64,000 nt of DNA from NCBI GenBank assembly GCA_021826315.1, contig JAKAZZ010000007.1, forward strand, positions 1-64,000, written 5' to 3'. This stretch comes from Actinomycetes bacterium. Its GTDB lineage: Bacteria > Actinomycetota > Acidimicrobiia > Acidimicrobiales > Acidimicrobiaceae. Both the position numbers and the translations under genes were made by a program. The notes beneath the pieces were generated by a model, which was given only the letters and a program-made list of their open reading frames with translations, did not search any database and was not told the DNA's origin. The first letter of the stretch is position 1. Each line of letters starts with the position of its first letter. Shown here piece after piece: positions 27,311-35,474 of this stretch.

Positions 27311-28453
27311 ATGAATGAGATCTTTGAAGACGAGCACATTGCCTTCGGTGAGTCGGTAAAGCAATTTATCGATCGTCACATCGCTCCAAACTTTGAAGAT
27401 TGGGAGAAGAATAAGATCGTGGATCGATCCCTCTTCTTGGAGGCGGGTAAGGCTGGTTTCATCGGTGTCGACGTCGACGAGGAGTTCGGCGGTGGGGGAG
27501 TGCACGACTTTAGGTACAACGCGATACTTGACCGCGAGATCTCAAAGAGTGGATTTTCCGGTGCTGCGCTCGCCCTAGCTCTTCAAAATGATGTGGTTCT
27601 TCCCTACTTTTCCGATCTTACAAATGCCGAGCAGAAGCAGAGGTGGCTTCCAAAGATTGTGACTGGCGAATATGTCATCGCCATTGCAATGACAGAGCCA
27701 AACACCGGCTCAGATCTAGCTGGAATCCGAACTAGCGCCACTCTTGAGGGCGATGAGTACGTCATAAATGGGTCTAAGACTTTTATTTCTAACGGTCAAA
27801 ATGCAGATTTGGTTGTCGTCGCTGTAAGAACATCTCCAGATCCCCATAGAGGTCTATCGCTGATCGTCGTAGAGCGCGGTACTAAAGGTTTCAACCGAGG
27901 GAGGAACCTCGATAAGATCGGCTTAGCCTCCCAAGATACCTCCGAACTGTTTTTTGAAAACTGCCGTGTGCCTCGTGAGAACCTTCTCGGCGAAGAGAAT
28001 CAAGGCTTTTATTACTTGGTCAAGAACCTTCCTCAAGAGCGCCTTTCACTTGCTATTGGAGCACTTGGTGCGGCGGAGGGAGCCTTTGAATGGACAATCG
28101 ACTACGTAAAAGAGCGAAAGGCTTTTGGGGTACCTATTGGTTCTTTTCAAAATAGCCGATTTCAGATTGCGGAGTTGTCGACGGAAATTGATGTGGCGGG
28201 TAGCTTCGTAGCAAGCTGCCTCACTTCCCACCTTCAAGGTAGGCTTGATGCCATTCGTGCTGCTAAGGTGAAACTTCATACAACCGAAATGCAGCTAAGG
28301 GTCGTTGATCGATGTCTGCAACTTCATGGTGGTTACGGATACATGAAGGAGTATCCGATTGCTAGGGCTTATGTCGACGCTCGAATTCAAACGATCTACG
28401 GCGGAACATCGGAGATAATGAAGGAGATTATTGGCCGCAGCTACGGCCTCTAA
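27311..28453 (+). CDS. Acyl-CoA dehydrogenase (long-chain type)
   Basis: 380-residue acyl-CoA dehydrogenase with complete family motifs: AMTEPNTGSDLAGIRT, NGSKTFISNGQNADL, LPQERLSLAIGALGAAEGAFE (read as two parts), YVKERKAFGVPIGSFQ, LQLHGGYGYMKEYPI and TIYGGTSEIMKEIIGR. The Glu just before TIDYVKERKAFG is in the position of the catalytic base of long-chain and isovaleryl enzymes, whereas the 22457 gene is of a different subgroup. The start ATG at 27311 has no strong ribosome-binding site. Probable role: fatty-acid beta-oxidation. Confidence 0.92.
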   Translation: MNEIFEDEHIAFGESVKQFIDRHIAPNFEDWEKNKIVDRSLFLEAGKAGFIGVDVDEEFGGGGVHDFRYNAILDREISKSGFSGAALALALQNDVVLPYFSDLTNAEQKQRWLPKIVTGEYVIAIAMTEPNTGSDLAGIRTSATLEGDEYVINGSKTFISNGQNADLVVVAVRTSPDPHRGLSLIVVERGTKGFNRGRNLDKIGLASQDTSELFFENCRVPRENLLGEENQGFYYLVKNLPQERLSLAIGALGAAEGAFEWTIDYVKERKAFGVPIGSFQNSRFQIAELSTEIDVAGSFVASCLTSHLQGRLDAIRAAKVKLHTTEMQLRVVDRCLQLHGGYGYMKEYPIARAYVDARIQTIYGGTSEIMKEIIGRSYGL

Positions 28454-28478
28454 TCAGAGATAGTTGGAGATCTGTCTT

Positions 28479-29771
28479 TTGAGAAAGCCAATATCAACGT
28501 CAATTTTTGGAGTCGTCCTCTCATTGCTAGTGGCCTCTTGTGGTTCAGGAAGTGCTGCTTCGACGTCTACTACCAGCAGACCCGCAGGAACTACTTCTTC
28601 GACCACTTTGGCAGCTAGTACTTCTACGACCACACCCGCTACGACCACTACGACAGCACCGCCTCTACCGACGACCGTTGGTGCTCCCTCTGACTTTGCC
28701 CCCCACAATTTTTCGTTCGTCTCCTCGACGATGGGTTTCATGTTTGGTTCGTATAAGCAGGGGTGTTCGACCACCTCGAGTTGCTCGGGCACTTTACGTA
28801 CGAGTGATACGGGGCACTCGTGGGGCTTAATACAGAGCCACGGTGTTTATGATTCATCGCCTCTATTGACGAATGTTTCGCCAAGTGGCTCGGGAGTGGC
28901 TGTTAGTAAAGTTTCGTTTCTGTCCCCACTGGTCGGGTACGCCTTCGATCCCGCACTTGCATTTACCATCGACGGTGGAGTTAACTTCTCGCCGTTGTTG
29001 GCCTCGTTTGCTACTTCAACGACTCGTTTTCTCGACGTTGAAGTTGCGGGATCAACAACCTACTTTGTTGCAGTTGGCCTCAACTTTAGTGGAGTCTCCC
29101 CCAATTCAATCGTCTTTGGATCGTTTCCGAACATCTCCACCGCGAATGTAAATCCCTCGATAAAGGTAATATCGTCGTCCGCAATAAGCGCGGGCTCGCT
29201 GCAAAATGCCGTTGCATCGATTCGCGCCTATCCATTTGGGGTAGCGGTTGAGTTCGGCGTAAATAACTACACAACCGCACTGATCGGTGCAGCAGGATCC
29301 CCTAACTTTACTGCGGTCGGGCAAAATCCGTGTTCGCAGGTTCAATACTCTCAACCTTATCTTCCACCTTTGGCGATCGCAGATACCTCACCGATATCGA
29401 TCTATGCGCTCTGCACCTCTAATCCAGCAGCGGGCTCGAGCCAGAAGACGATCTTTACATCTACCAATATGGGTGCATCGTGGACCAACGATGGAAGTGC
29501 TCCCAATGGTGGGCAGTCGTATGGAATCGATGCCACTGCCCCATCGACCGTGATCGTATCTGCATCATCGGGAGCGACATTCTTCTACACTTCGACCGAT
29601 GGTGGAAAAACGTTCAAGACGGCATTTACTGGGTTTCCTGGCGGGAGTGAGTACCTCTATGGGCCATACTTCCTTTCGTCGTCACTTGCCGCTGTACTTT
29701 CATACTCGCAAGGTTCTCCCTTTTCTTTCTTGGTTTCAACTGACGGCGGTGCCTCATTCTCACCTTCCTAG
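28479..29771 (+). CDS. Secreted lipoprotein with BNR/Asp-box repeats
   Basis: The TTG at 28479 (rather than 28464) is preferred because TTGGAG lies ten bases upstream and it gives a clean lipoprotein signal: MRKPISTSIFGVVLSLLVASC, with lipobox VASC. A Ser/Thr/Pro linker of about 45 residues follows the Cys, typical of an actinobacterial cell-surface spacer. The body has Asp-box (BNR) motifs SDTGHSWG, TIDGGVNFS, TNMGASWT, STDGGKTF and STDGGASF, which mark a beta-propeller of the sialidase/photosystem-II-stability-factor type. No sialidase catalytic residues are recognised. Ten bases separate the upstream dehydrogenase stop from the alternative TTG at 28464. Confidence 0.8.
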   Translation: MRKPISTSIFGVVLSLLVASCGSGSAASTSTTSRPAGTTSSTTLAASTSTTTPATTTTTAPPLPTTVGAPSDFAPHNFSFVSSTMGFMFGSYKQGCSTTSSCSGTLRTSDTGHSWGLIQSHGVYDSSPLLTNVSPSGSGVAVSKVSFLSPLVGYAFDPALAFTIDGGVNFSPLLASFATSTTRFLDVEVAGSTTYFVAVGLNFSGVSPNSIVFGSFPNISTANVNPSIKVISSSAISAGSLQNAVASIRAYPFGVAVEFGVNNYTTALIGAAGSPNFTAVGQNPCSQVQYSQPYLPPLAIADTSPISIYALCTSNPAAGSSQKTIFTSTNMGASWTNDGSAPNGGQSYGIDATAPSTVIVSASSGATFFYTSTDGGKTFKTAFTGFPGGSEYLYGPYFLSSSLAAVLSYSQGSPFSFLVSTDGGASFSPS

Positions 29772-29933
29772 TTGGCAAGAAGGTTTGGTGAAGGGGAATG
29801 CCTGCCCTTAATCGATCTTTGGGTAGGTGATGAGGGCGTGAGCGCGCGAAAGTGCGCTTTGGAGCTACGATTACCAATATCAGGGGTGCATCTTCAGCAC
29901 GTTTGAAGGTTTTCTATGAAAATGGCACCGTAG

Positions 29934-30389
29934 CGCGAAATCTTGGTGTGTCAAAGAATACTTGACTGCCACCAAATGCGTTCGATGGATTTCGCTGTTC
30001 AACTCGGCTGGCAATGCAGTCGCACTTGCCAACAACTCAGTCCGATGGCCGAGCGTGGCCTCGTTACTCGCTAGGAGTGTGATACCGATCGGCGCGGTTT
30101 GATCGAGGTGCTCACTGCGGGAGGGCTAGAGTGAATCACGACTGCAGCGCCGATTCATGCCCAAACAGTTAATCACTGCTTCGCAAACGTATTGGGCGAC
30201 GAACAGTTGACCGCGCTTTTGGAGATCAGCCTTACGATTTTGACGTACCTCAAATCTAAACACCCCAACGAAAATACCCAAAGAATAGTGCTATTTCGTG
30301 GGCTTAAGGAACTATTGAATCGACAGAAAAGACAATCTCTCGGCGGTTCGCGGAGCACATCTGACCTAGGTTGCCAAAGCAAACGATAG
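29934..30389 (+). pseudogene. Decayed MarR-family regulator with two in-frame stops
   Basis: One reading frame continues through two stop codons, TAG at 30072-30074 and TGA at 30132-30134, and matches the winged-helix part of a MarR regulator. Segments in order: FAVQLGWQCSRTCQQLSPM and AERGLVTR (recognition helix and start of wing), stop, ECDTDRRGLIEVLTAGGLE (wing, DRR motif), stop, ITTAAPIHAQTVNHCFANVL and GDEQLTALLEISLTIL (C-terminal dimer helices). The N-terminal ~40 residues of the family are missing; the frame is closed at 29931. The last part is stop-free to 30389 but runs past the usual MarR end. It is clearly not expressed as a full protein without readthrough. Confidence 0.65.
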
Positions 30390-30416
30390 AACCTAGGTTT
30401 GAACTGTTATTTTTTG
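30364..30416 (+). terminator. Possible terminator formed by two ACCTAGGTT copies
   Basis: ACCTAGGTT occurs at 30364-30372 and 30391-30399. Since the core is palindromic, the first copy can pair with AACCTAGGT at 30390-30398 (9 bp, 17-base loop). A run of six T follows at 30410-30416 on the plus strand after an 11-base gap. This could end transcription from the MarR remnant side before the convergent GT2 gene. The gap makes it a weak candidate. Confidence 0.3.
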
Positions 30417-30418
30417 AA

Positions 30419-32332
30419 TCAGTGGTGATTTTGCTCCAACAGTCGCAGTGAATTTGTGCCTTTGTGCTCGGCGATGAGTGGCAGCGTCAGGAGGGCCTCG
30501 ATAAGTATGAGTCGCTTGATGAGGGCGTAGACAAAGTATGACGGAAGACTAGCGAGCGTCCTGACACCAGAGTATCGAACAGCTAGAACGGCAATTGTGC
30601 CGAAATTAATACCTTCCGCCAGGGCGGTTGCCACTAACGCATGGATAGCAAGATTCCACTGTGTAATTGTAGAAGCTGCAATCCAGATCGGAACGACTCC
30701 TCTCGCCAGAGAGAGGGCCCTTATCGAGAACATTTTGGGGTAGAAGAACCAGGTTCGTGGTCCTACGCTTCCAGCATAGAGAGGATTGTGGCGAGCCCAT
30801 GAGTGAATTATTGCCCGATTCCATCTAACGCGCTGTTCCCTGAAGGCACTGAGATCGGAGGGCACGTCCTCTTGGATCCTAATTCGCGTATCGACGACTG
30901 CACTGTATCCAAGTCGAGATATTACCATCGTGAAGTCCGCGTCTTCTCCATTCATGCCGTGAACAAACCCTCCAGTTTGGATTGCTGCACTTCGCCTAAA
31001 GGCGACGAACGTACCAGGAATGCAGTTGATCGCGCGTAGGCGGGACTGCGCTATTAAGTTGAAGCCAAACGTCTTCAACTCCTCGAATCTGCGCATCTTA
31101 TCGAACCACGTAATTCCGTTGTCGGTACGCGGACTTGGAAGGGCTCCGACCACTCCTACCTGAGGGTTGTTAAACCACTTTGGTAGTTGAGAGAGGCTTT
31201 CTTCTTCGATAATGATGTCGGCGTCGATTCGGATAACGATCTCCGCTTCGCCCGCCATGAAAGCTCCATTTAGGGCAAACCCCTTTCCTTGGTGATCGAG
31301 GTCAATAACGCGCCCATGCAAATACGTACATTGGCGGAGGGCCTTTTTGGCAATAGTTGAAGTATCGTCGGTTGAGCCATCATTTCCAATGATCAGCGTT
31401 ACGATTCCTCGGTAACCTCGAGCGGCAGTATCTAAAGCCTTAATTACCAATTCAATTGAGGCCGCTTCGTTATAGGCAGGCATTATTACTTCGAGTGGAG
31501 GTTGTAGCGTTGGTTCGTCGCCGGGCCGGATCTTTGTAAGGGCCAATAGGAGTATGAGCGACGAAAGGGTGTAAAAGCTAGGGTAAGCCAAAATAGAAAT
31601 TATTGAGATCTCTTGAATGGGAATCGCATAGAGAGTTGCTGCGGCGAACAGCCCCGCCCCAAGGGTCACAATTAATAATAGGGCGACGATAGTGAGTGAG
31701 GCGGATTCTGAGGCGTAGGCCCATCGCTTTGGGCGGCGAACGGCAGTTCCCCTCGGCAGAACGAAGGTTGTCTGAATGAAGCGCATGTATACGGCGGTAG
31801 AGATGACGATTACTAGTACCGAACCTTGAATCGCAAATGGGCCGACCGGAAGTTTCGTGAGTGTTGCAACCGCACTCTCTAAGGCGTCGACAAAAGCGAG
31901 TAGAGCAAATAGAACGAGCCCGTGTACAGCAATCTTTAGCCGAACTACAGGCGGTGCCTTCATAACAATCGCGAGAACTGGAAAGTCAACGAGCGATAGA
32001 AGTCGGATCGCTATTGCCAACTGCCCTGCAGTCTTTAAAGATGCTCCACCGGTGCCAACGATCAGGTAATTGGCCAGGATTTGGATTAGGTTCTCATATG
32101 CAGATGTCACGGTTGCTGAGAAGATGATCGTGGCTGCAGAAAGGATAGCAATCGCAACCATAAAGATAGTTGGCCTTTTCAGATCGCCCTTTGCGGGTTT
32201 TGGAATCTCAACTATGCAAAGCCCATCTCCCTTATCGAGCTTCGACTCTCTCGAGATACCTTCAAATAGATAAAGTAAGGCGATGAACAGCGGTATTGAA
32301 AATAAGAATAGGTGAAATACGGCTACAGTCAT
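30419..32332 (-). CDS. Membrane-bound processive glycosyltransferase, GT2 family
   Basis: 637 residues. The N-terminal ~265 residues form several membrane segments, the central part (about 275-510) is a GT2 catalytic domain, and further hydrophobic helices follow. Catalytic landmarks: EVIMPAYNEAASIE, NDGSTDDTS, the DxD in RIDADIIIE, GEDADFTMVISRLG (ED motif) and QRVRW, the QxxRW signature of processive synthases such as cellulose, hyaluronan and poly-GlcNAc synthases. It is 24 bp after the HlyD-like gene, so the two probably make and export or assemble one exopolysaccharide. The polymer cannot be predicted. Confidence 0.88.
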   Translation of the reverse strand: MTVAVFHLFLFSIPLFIALLYLFEGISRESKLDKGDGLCIVEIPKPAKGDLKRPTIFMVAIAILSAATIIFSATVTSAYENLIQILANYLIVGTGGASLKTAGQLAIAIRLLSLVDFPVLAIVMKAPPVVRLKIAVHGLVLFALLAFVDALESAVATLTKLPVGPFAIQGSVLVIVISTAVYMRFIQTTFVLPRGTAVRRPKRWAYASESASLTIVALLLIVTLGAGLFAAATLYAIPIQEISIISILAYPSFYTLSSLILLLALTKIRPGDEPTLQPPLEVIMPAYNEAASIELVIKALDTAARGYRGIVTLIIGNDGSTDDTSTIAKKALRQCTYLHGRVIDLDHQGKGFALNGAFMAGEAEIVIRIDADIIIEEESLSQLPKWFNNPQVGVVGALPSPRTDNGITWFDKMRRFEELKTFGFNLIAQSRLRAINCIPGTFVAFRRSAAIQTGGFVHGMNGEDADFTMVISRLGYSAVVDTRIRIQEDVPSDLSAFREQRVRWNRAIIHSWARHNPLYAGSVGPRTWFFYPKMFSIRALSLARGVVPIWIAASTITQWNLAIHALVATALAEGINFGTIAVLAVRYSGVRTLASLPSYFVYALIKRLILIEALLTLPLIAEHKGTNSLRLLEQNHH

Positions 32333-32356
32333 CGAATTGTTAGTTCCGTTAGATCT

Positions 32357-33871
32357 CTAATTTAATGAACCGAGTAGACCTTGATAGAGTCCCGAAGGCA
32401 TAGAGCCCTTTTCGTTGACCGTTATTTGAAAGTAGGAGATTCCATTCTCGTCAACCTGAATAGGACTTGTCTCGGCAATGACGCCGGTAAAAGTTCTTTT
32501 ATTTGGTATTTGAAATGATGTTTTGACTATTTTTCCTGGTGCGAATTGGCCAATCTTGCTTTGAGGAACCAGTAACTTCACCTCCCATGAGCTCCGACTG
32601 TCGATTACGATTAGCGGAAGTGACGGATTGTTAGAGGCAGCACCTTGCACCCTGCCAACGCTTTGGAAGAGCGGTTGAGCGGTGTTTTCGGCCGCAGTGG
32701 TTCCACTTTGCTGGAAGTTAGCCGTTCCGTTTGGACCAGCTAGTTGTCCGACATTTCCATTAATCTCCTCTATCACCCCAGAGATTGGAGCCTTAAGGAC
32801 GGTTTGGCCCAACCCTTGAAGGTCTTGATTGAGAATGTTTTGATCGGCTGTCAACTTTGCCTCTAGCTGCTCAATTGTCGTCGATGACGCCTCAGTTGTA
32901 GAAATCTGAGCCTGATCCTGGGATAGTTGATTGATGGCCTGATTCAATCGGCTTTGTACTTGATCTCGTGCAAGCACTGCATTTGCTTCGGCCGAATTGA
33001 CGTCCCCTGCAGCTGCCGTTAACGCTCTCTTGTCCGAGTCGATCTGGTCATAGAGGTTGGAGCAAGTATTCGAACCAAGTTGATTGTTTTGAGAAGCTAG
33101 GCCTGCTGGGCAGATATTTGAATAATTCGATTCGTCGCTCTGTTCGACTTGGAGTAGCGAATTGTATTCATTTGCAGCGGTGGTAATAATTTGGTTTTCA
33201 GAGGATATAGTGTCGTTTAGTTCGATTTGAAGCTGAGCAATATTTGCATTGTCGCCGTTAATGCTCGCTAGTTGAGCGGTAGTTGGTTGACTGTTCTGCC
33301 GTTGTGCCGCAGCAATTGCGCTTTGATCAGAACTAATGTTGGCCTGGTCGGCCTTTACCTTTGCGTCGGTTATGGCAGCATCTTGTGTCGCGAGTACCTG
33401 GCCTTTCGTTACGAATTGACCGGTATGAACCGCCATCGAACTCACAGTGGCCGTATTTTGAAAGTTCAAAATAACTTGCTCTCCGCTCGATGCGGCTACC
33501 TTGACCTGCGATTGGGATGCTTGCGTTGCTCGCACTATTATCAGTCCAATAAGAACGAACAAAGCTAAAGCTAACAAAAGTGAAATGTATTCGCGTTTTT
33601 TGTCCTTCGACCGTGGTCCGTGGATAGATTTTGGCTGAAGGAAGTACTCTTCACTAAATGGAATTAGGTGGTTCGAAGTTTTATGAGCGCCTTCAGAGCC
33701 GCTAGCGGCCTTTGTTGGGGTCGCCGTCAATACTGTGCCGTGCAGCTTTTCACCTATGAATTGTGACTGTTTAAGACTTTCTGAGTGGTTTGACGTTGCG
33801 TTATCTAGGTCTCGTAGATCGATGACAACGTTCTCGACATCGTCACTTCTAGACTTGCTCAATTCGTCCAT
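32357..33871 (-). CDS. HlyD-like membrane-fusion/adaptor protein
   Basis: 504 residues. A cytoplasmic N-terminal region of about 95 polar residues precedes one membrane helix (about 96-115, ISLLLALALFVLIGLIIV). Then come a half-lipoyl segment (VSSMAVHTGQFVTKGQVLATQD), a long coiled coil rich in Gln/Asn/Ala (about 170-350), a second half-lipoyl segment (TVLKAPISGVIEEINGNVGQL) and a beta-barrel part (SWEVKLLVPQSKIGQFAPG). This is the layout of HlyD/EmrA-type adaptors. In a monoderm-like actinobacterium it more likely couples to polysaccharide synthesis than to an outer-membrane channel; the GT2 gene directly downstream supports that. No strong ribosome-binding site is seen. Confidence 0.82.
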   Translation of the reverse strand: MDELSKSRSDDVENVVIDLRDLDNATSNHSESLKQSQFIGEKLHGTVLTATPTKAASGSEGAHKTSNHLIPFSEEYFLQPKSIHGPRSKDKKREYISLLLALALFVLIGLIIVRATQASQSQVKVAASSGEQVILNFQNTATVSSMAVHTGQFVTKGQVLATQDAAITDAKVKADQANISSDQSAIAAAQRQNSQPTTAQLASINGDNANIAQLQIELNDTISSENQIITTAANEYNSLLQVEQSDESNYSNICPAGLASQNNQLGSNTCSNLYDQIDSDKRALTAAAGDVNSAEANAVLARDQVQSRLNQAINQLSQDQAQISTTEASSTTIEQLEAKLTADQNILNQDLQGLGQTVLKAPISGVIEEINGNVGQLAGPNGTANFQQSGTTAAENTAQPLFQSVGRVQGAASNNPSLPLIVIDSRSSWEVKLLVPQSKIGQFAPGKIVKTSFQIPNKRTFTGVIAETSPIQVDENGISYFQITVNEKGSMPSGLYQGLLGSLN

Positions 33872-34026
33872 GAGAAGAAAACCCTTTGATTAGCGGTGTC
33901 GACGCTTTGGTTTTCGAAGTTATAAACCCAACAATCTGCGTCAACCGACAGAACTAAGATTACATACTCAGAACCTTAAGAAAGCTAAATTAGCCAGATT
34001 ATTTTGGCTAAAAATATTTACCATTG

Positions 34027-34070
34027 ATAATAAAAAAGAGTGCCGTAGTTACTGCACTCTTTTTTATTAT
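34027..34070 (-). terminator. Bidirectional-type rho-independent terminator
   Basis: A perfect 17-bp inverted repeat: the GC core AGAGTGC (34037-34043) pairs with GCACTCT (34054-34060), extended by an A-run on the left and a T-run on the right, with a ten-base loop. It reads as a strong terminator on either strand. It lies 23 bp after the stop of the minus-strand pspA gene and is its natural terminator; it also insulates the HlyD-GT2 unit from pspA read-through. Confidence 0.9.
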
Positions 34071-34092
34071 TCCAAATCTAGAAAAGCTTGGA

Positions 34093-35142
34093 TTACTCTA
34101 TTTCGAGGAGGTGCTTAGCTTCACTGATTGACATGTCCTTGCTCGGCACTACCAGGTCTGAGGTTACAATCTGCTCTGCTGGTACAACCTTTCCGATCGT
34201 CGTAATCAAATGGGCTAAGTTGGCGGCACACGCCGCAAAGGCAGCTTCGTCCATCTGATTGATCGCTTTTTCCATCTCGTCGTCGAGAGCGTCGAGTGAT
34301 GGTTTGATCGAAAGTGGAACACTGTAGATCTCGTCTCCGGCGATACGAATGTAGATGCTATTTGGCGCACTTTGGGTCGCAGTCTCAATTGCTTGTTGGG
34401 CCGGTGCTGCTAGCGCCTCTTGCGTAGCAGTTGCCCCCATCCCTAATTCGGCCTTCATCTTCTCTAGCTCAATATCTACGCCCTGTCCGGTACGGCCAGA
34501 AGAAAGGGCTTTCTCGATATCGTCACTACCTCCAGCTCCGAGAGTCAGTGAATCGAGTACCCCTGAGTCAGATAGCTCGCCGAGAGCTGCCGATCTAGCT
34601 TGATAATTATTGATCTTGTCTTGGGCTCGATCGAGCATTAGGTTAACATCAGTCATATGCTCCGACAGTCCCGATAGGTTTTCGACTGCTTCGGTCGATG
34701 CCTTCGCCGCGGTGTACTGCGCCTTCATGGTTTCGCGCTGGGTTCGGAAGGTTTCAATCTTTGTTTGAAGCTTTCTACCAGTATCTTCAAGTGCGGCACT
34801 TTGCGTCTTGAGCTGATCAATTTGAGGTTGAAGAGCATCTATCTGCCCTTGTACTCCCCGTGCTCTTTCAAGAGCTAGGCGTGCCACATCTTCTTGATTC
34901 TGCTGTAGCGCTTGCCTTGCTTGACCTTGGAGTTTGTCGAATTGACTAGATAGGTGGGCCTTTTGAGCCTCGAGTCGCTTCTGGGATGTCACCACATCGG
35001 CAATAGACCTTCGTACTTGTTGAAGATTTTCGAGCATCTTTTGATACGAGAGATCTAGAGCCTGGGTTGGATCTTCAACTTTGTCGAGCGCAGCATTGGC
35101 TTTTTGTTGAAATACTTGGGAAATTCTTTTAAAGACGCTCAC
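34093..35142 (-). CDS. PspA/IM30 family protein fused to a PspA-associated (PspAA) domain
   Basis: Membrane-stress protein of the PspA/IM30/Vipp1 (ESCRT-III-like) family, 349 residues against about 220-280 usual. Residues 1-235 are the coiled-coil PspA part, starting MSVFKRISQVFQQKANAALDK (amphipathic helix), with EDPTQALDLSYQKM and LARERA-like LALERARGVQGQ. After a linker with a Gln/Ala/Thr stretch, residues about 262-349 match the PspAA domain normally encoded as a separate small protein beside pspA: YIRIAGDEIYSVP, LDALDDEMEKAI, DEAAFAA, IVTSDLVVPSKDMSISEA. Start is GTG at 35142, without a strong ribosome-binding site. It is a single-gene unit with its own terminator. Role: protecting the membrane under envelope stress. 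Confidence 0.88.
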   Translation of the reverse strand: MSVFKRISQVFQQKANAALDKVEDPTQALDLSYQKMLENLQQVRRSIADVVTSQKRLEAQKAHLSSQFDKLQGQARQALQQNQEDVARLALERARGVQGQIDALQPQIDQLKTQSAALEDTGRKLQTKIETFRTQRETMKAQYTAAKASTEAVENLSGLSEHMTDVNLMLDRAQDKINNYQARSAALGELSDSGVLDSLTLGAGGSDDIEKALSSGRTGQGVDIELEKMKAELGMGATATQEALAAPAQQAIETATQSAPNSIYIRIAGDEIYSVPLSIKPSLDALDDEMEKAINQMDEAAFAACAANLAHLITTIGKVVPAEQIVTSDLVVPSKDMSISEAKHLLEIE

Positions 35143-35474
35143 TTGGGCTTGGTCCCTTCCACTTTGCTCTATCGCTCCACTCTTCGAAGTCGGTCTTGGA
35201 GCGGCTAAGACACATCTTTAGATCAACTATTAATTTAGTGCTCTGCGTCTGAGAATTTCCCAAGAGTTGGACAATAATGTATCTAATCCTTGGCCCGAGG
35301 CGCTCGTTGAGCATCGATTGCCTAGAATCGTCGCATTTTTCAACTAGAATAGGGAAAAATTCCTTTGGCTAGTTTTGTACTTGAGGTGCGCATAGTCACA
35401 GGTTACCTTTGAAGTTTGAGTCGGTCGAGCGATAATTCAGTTTCGATTGAGACACGAGAGATCTTTGGAGATGG
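35143..35474. other. Intergenic region between divergent pspA and rodA
   Basis: 332 bp without a gene. It must hold the promoters of both divergent genes. The rodA side has TTGAAG (35409-35414) and GATAAT (35431-35436). For the pspA side I could not pick a convincing promoter. No hairpin stands out. Confidence 0.5.
35409..35436 (+). promoter_or_regulatory. Candidate rodA promoter
   Basis: TTGAAG (35409-35414) and GATAAT (35431-35436) are separated by 16 bp and lie about 40 bp upstream of the rodA GTG, which has GGAG just before it. The match to a housekeeping sigma promoter is good but was judged by eye. Confidence 0.45.

Noticed and set aside
27227-27505. Minus-strand frame of 92 codons upstream of the second acyl-CoA dehydrogenase
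   Set aside because: Most of it is antisense to the dehydrogenase N terminus and it has no domain signal.
28454-28792. Minus-strand Val/Glu-rich frame of 112 codons
   Set aside because: It is the antisense image of the Ser/Thr-rich linker of the lipoprotein.
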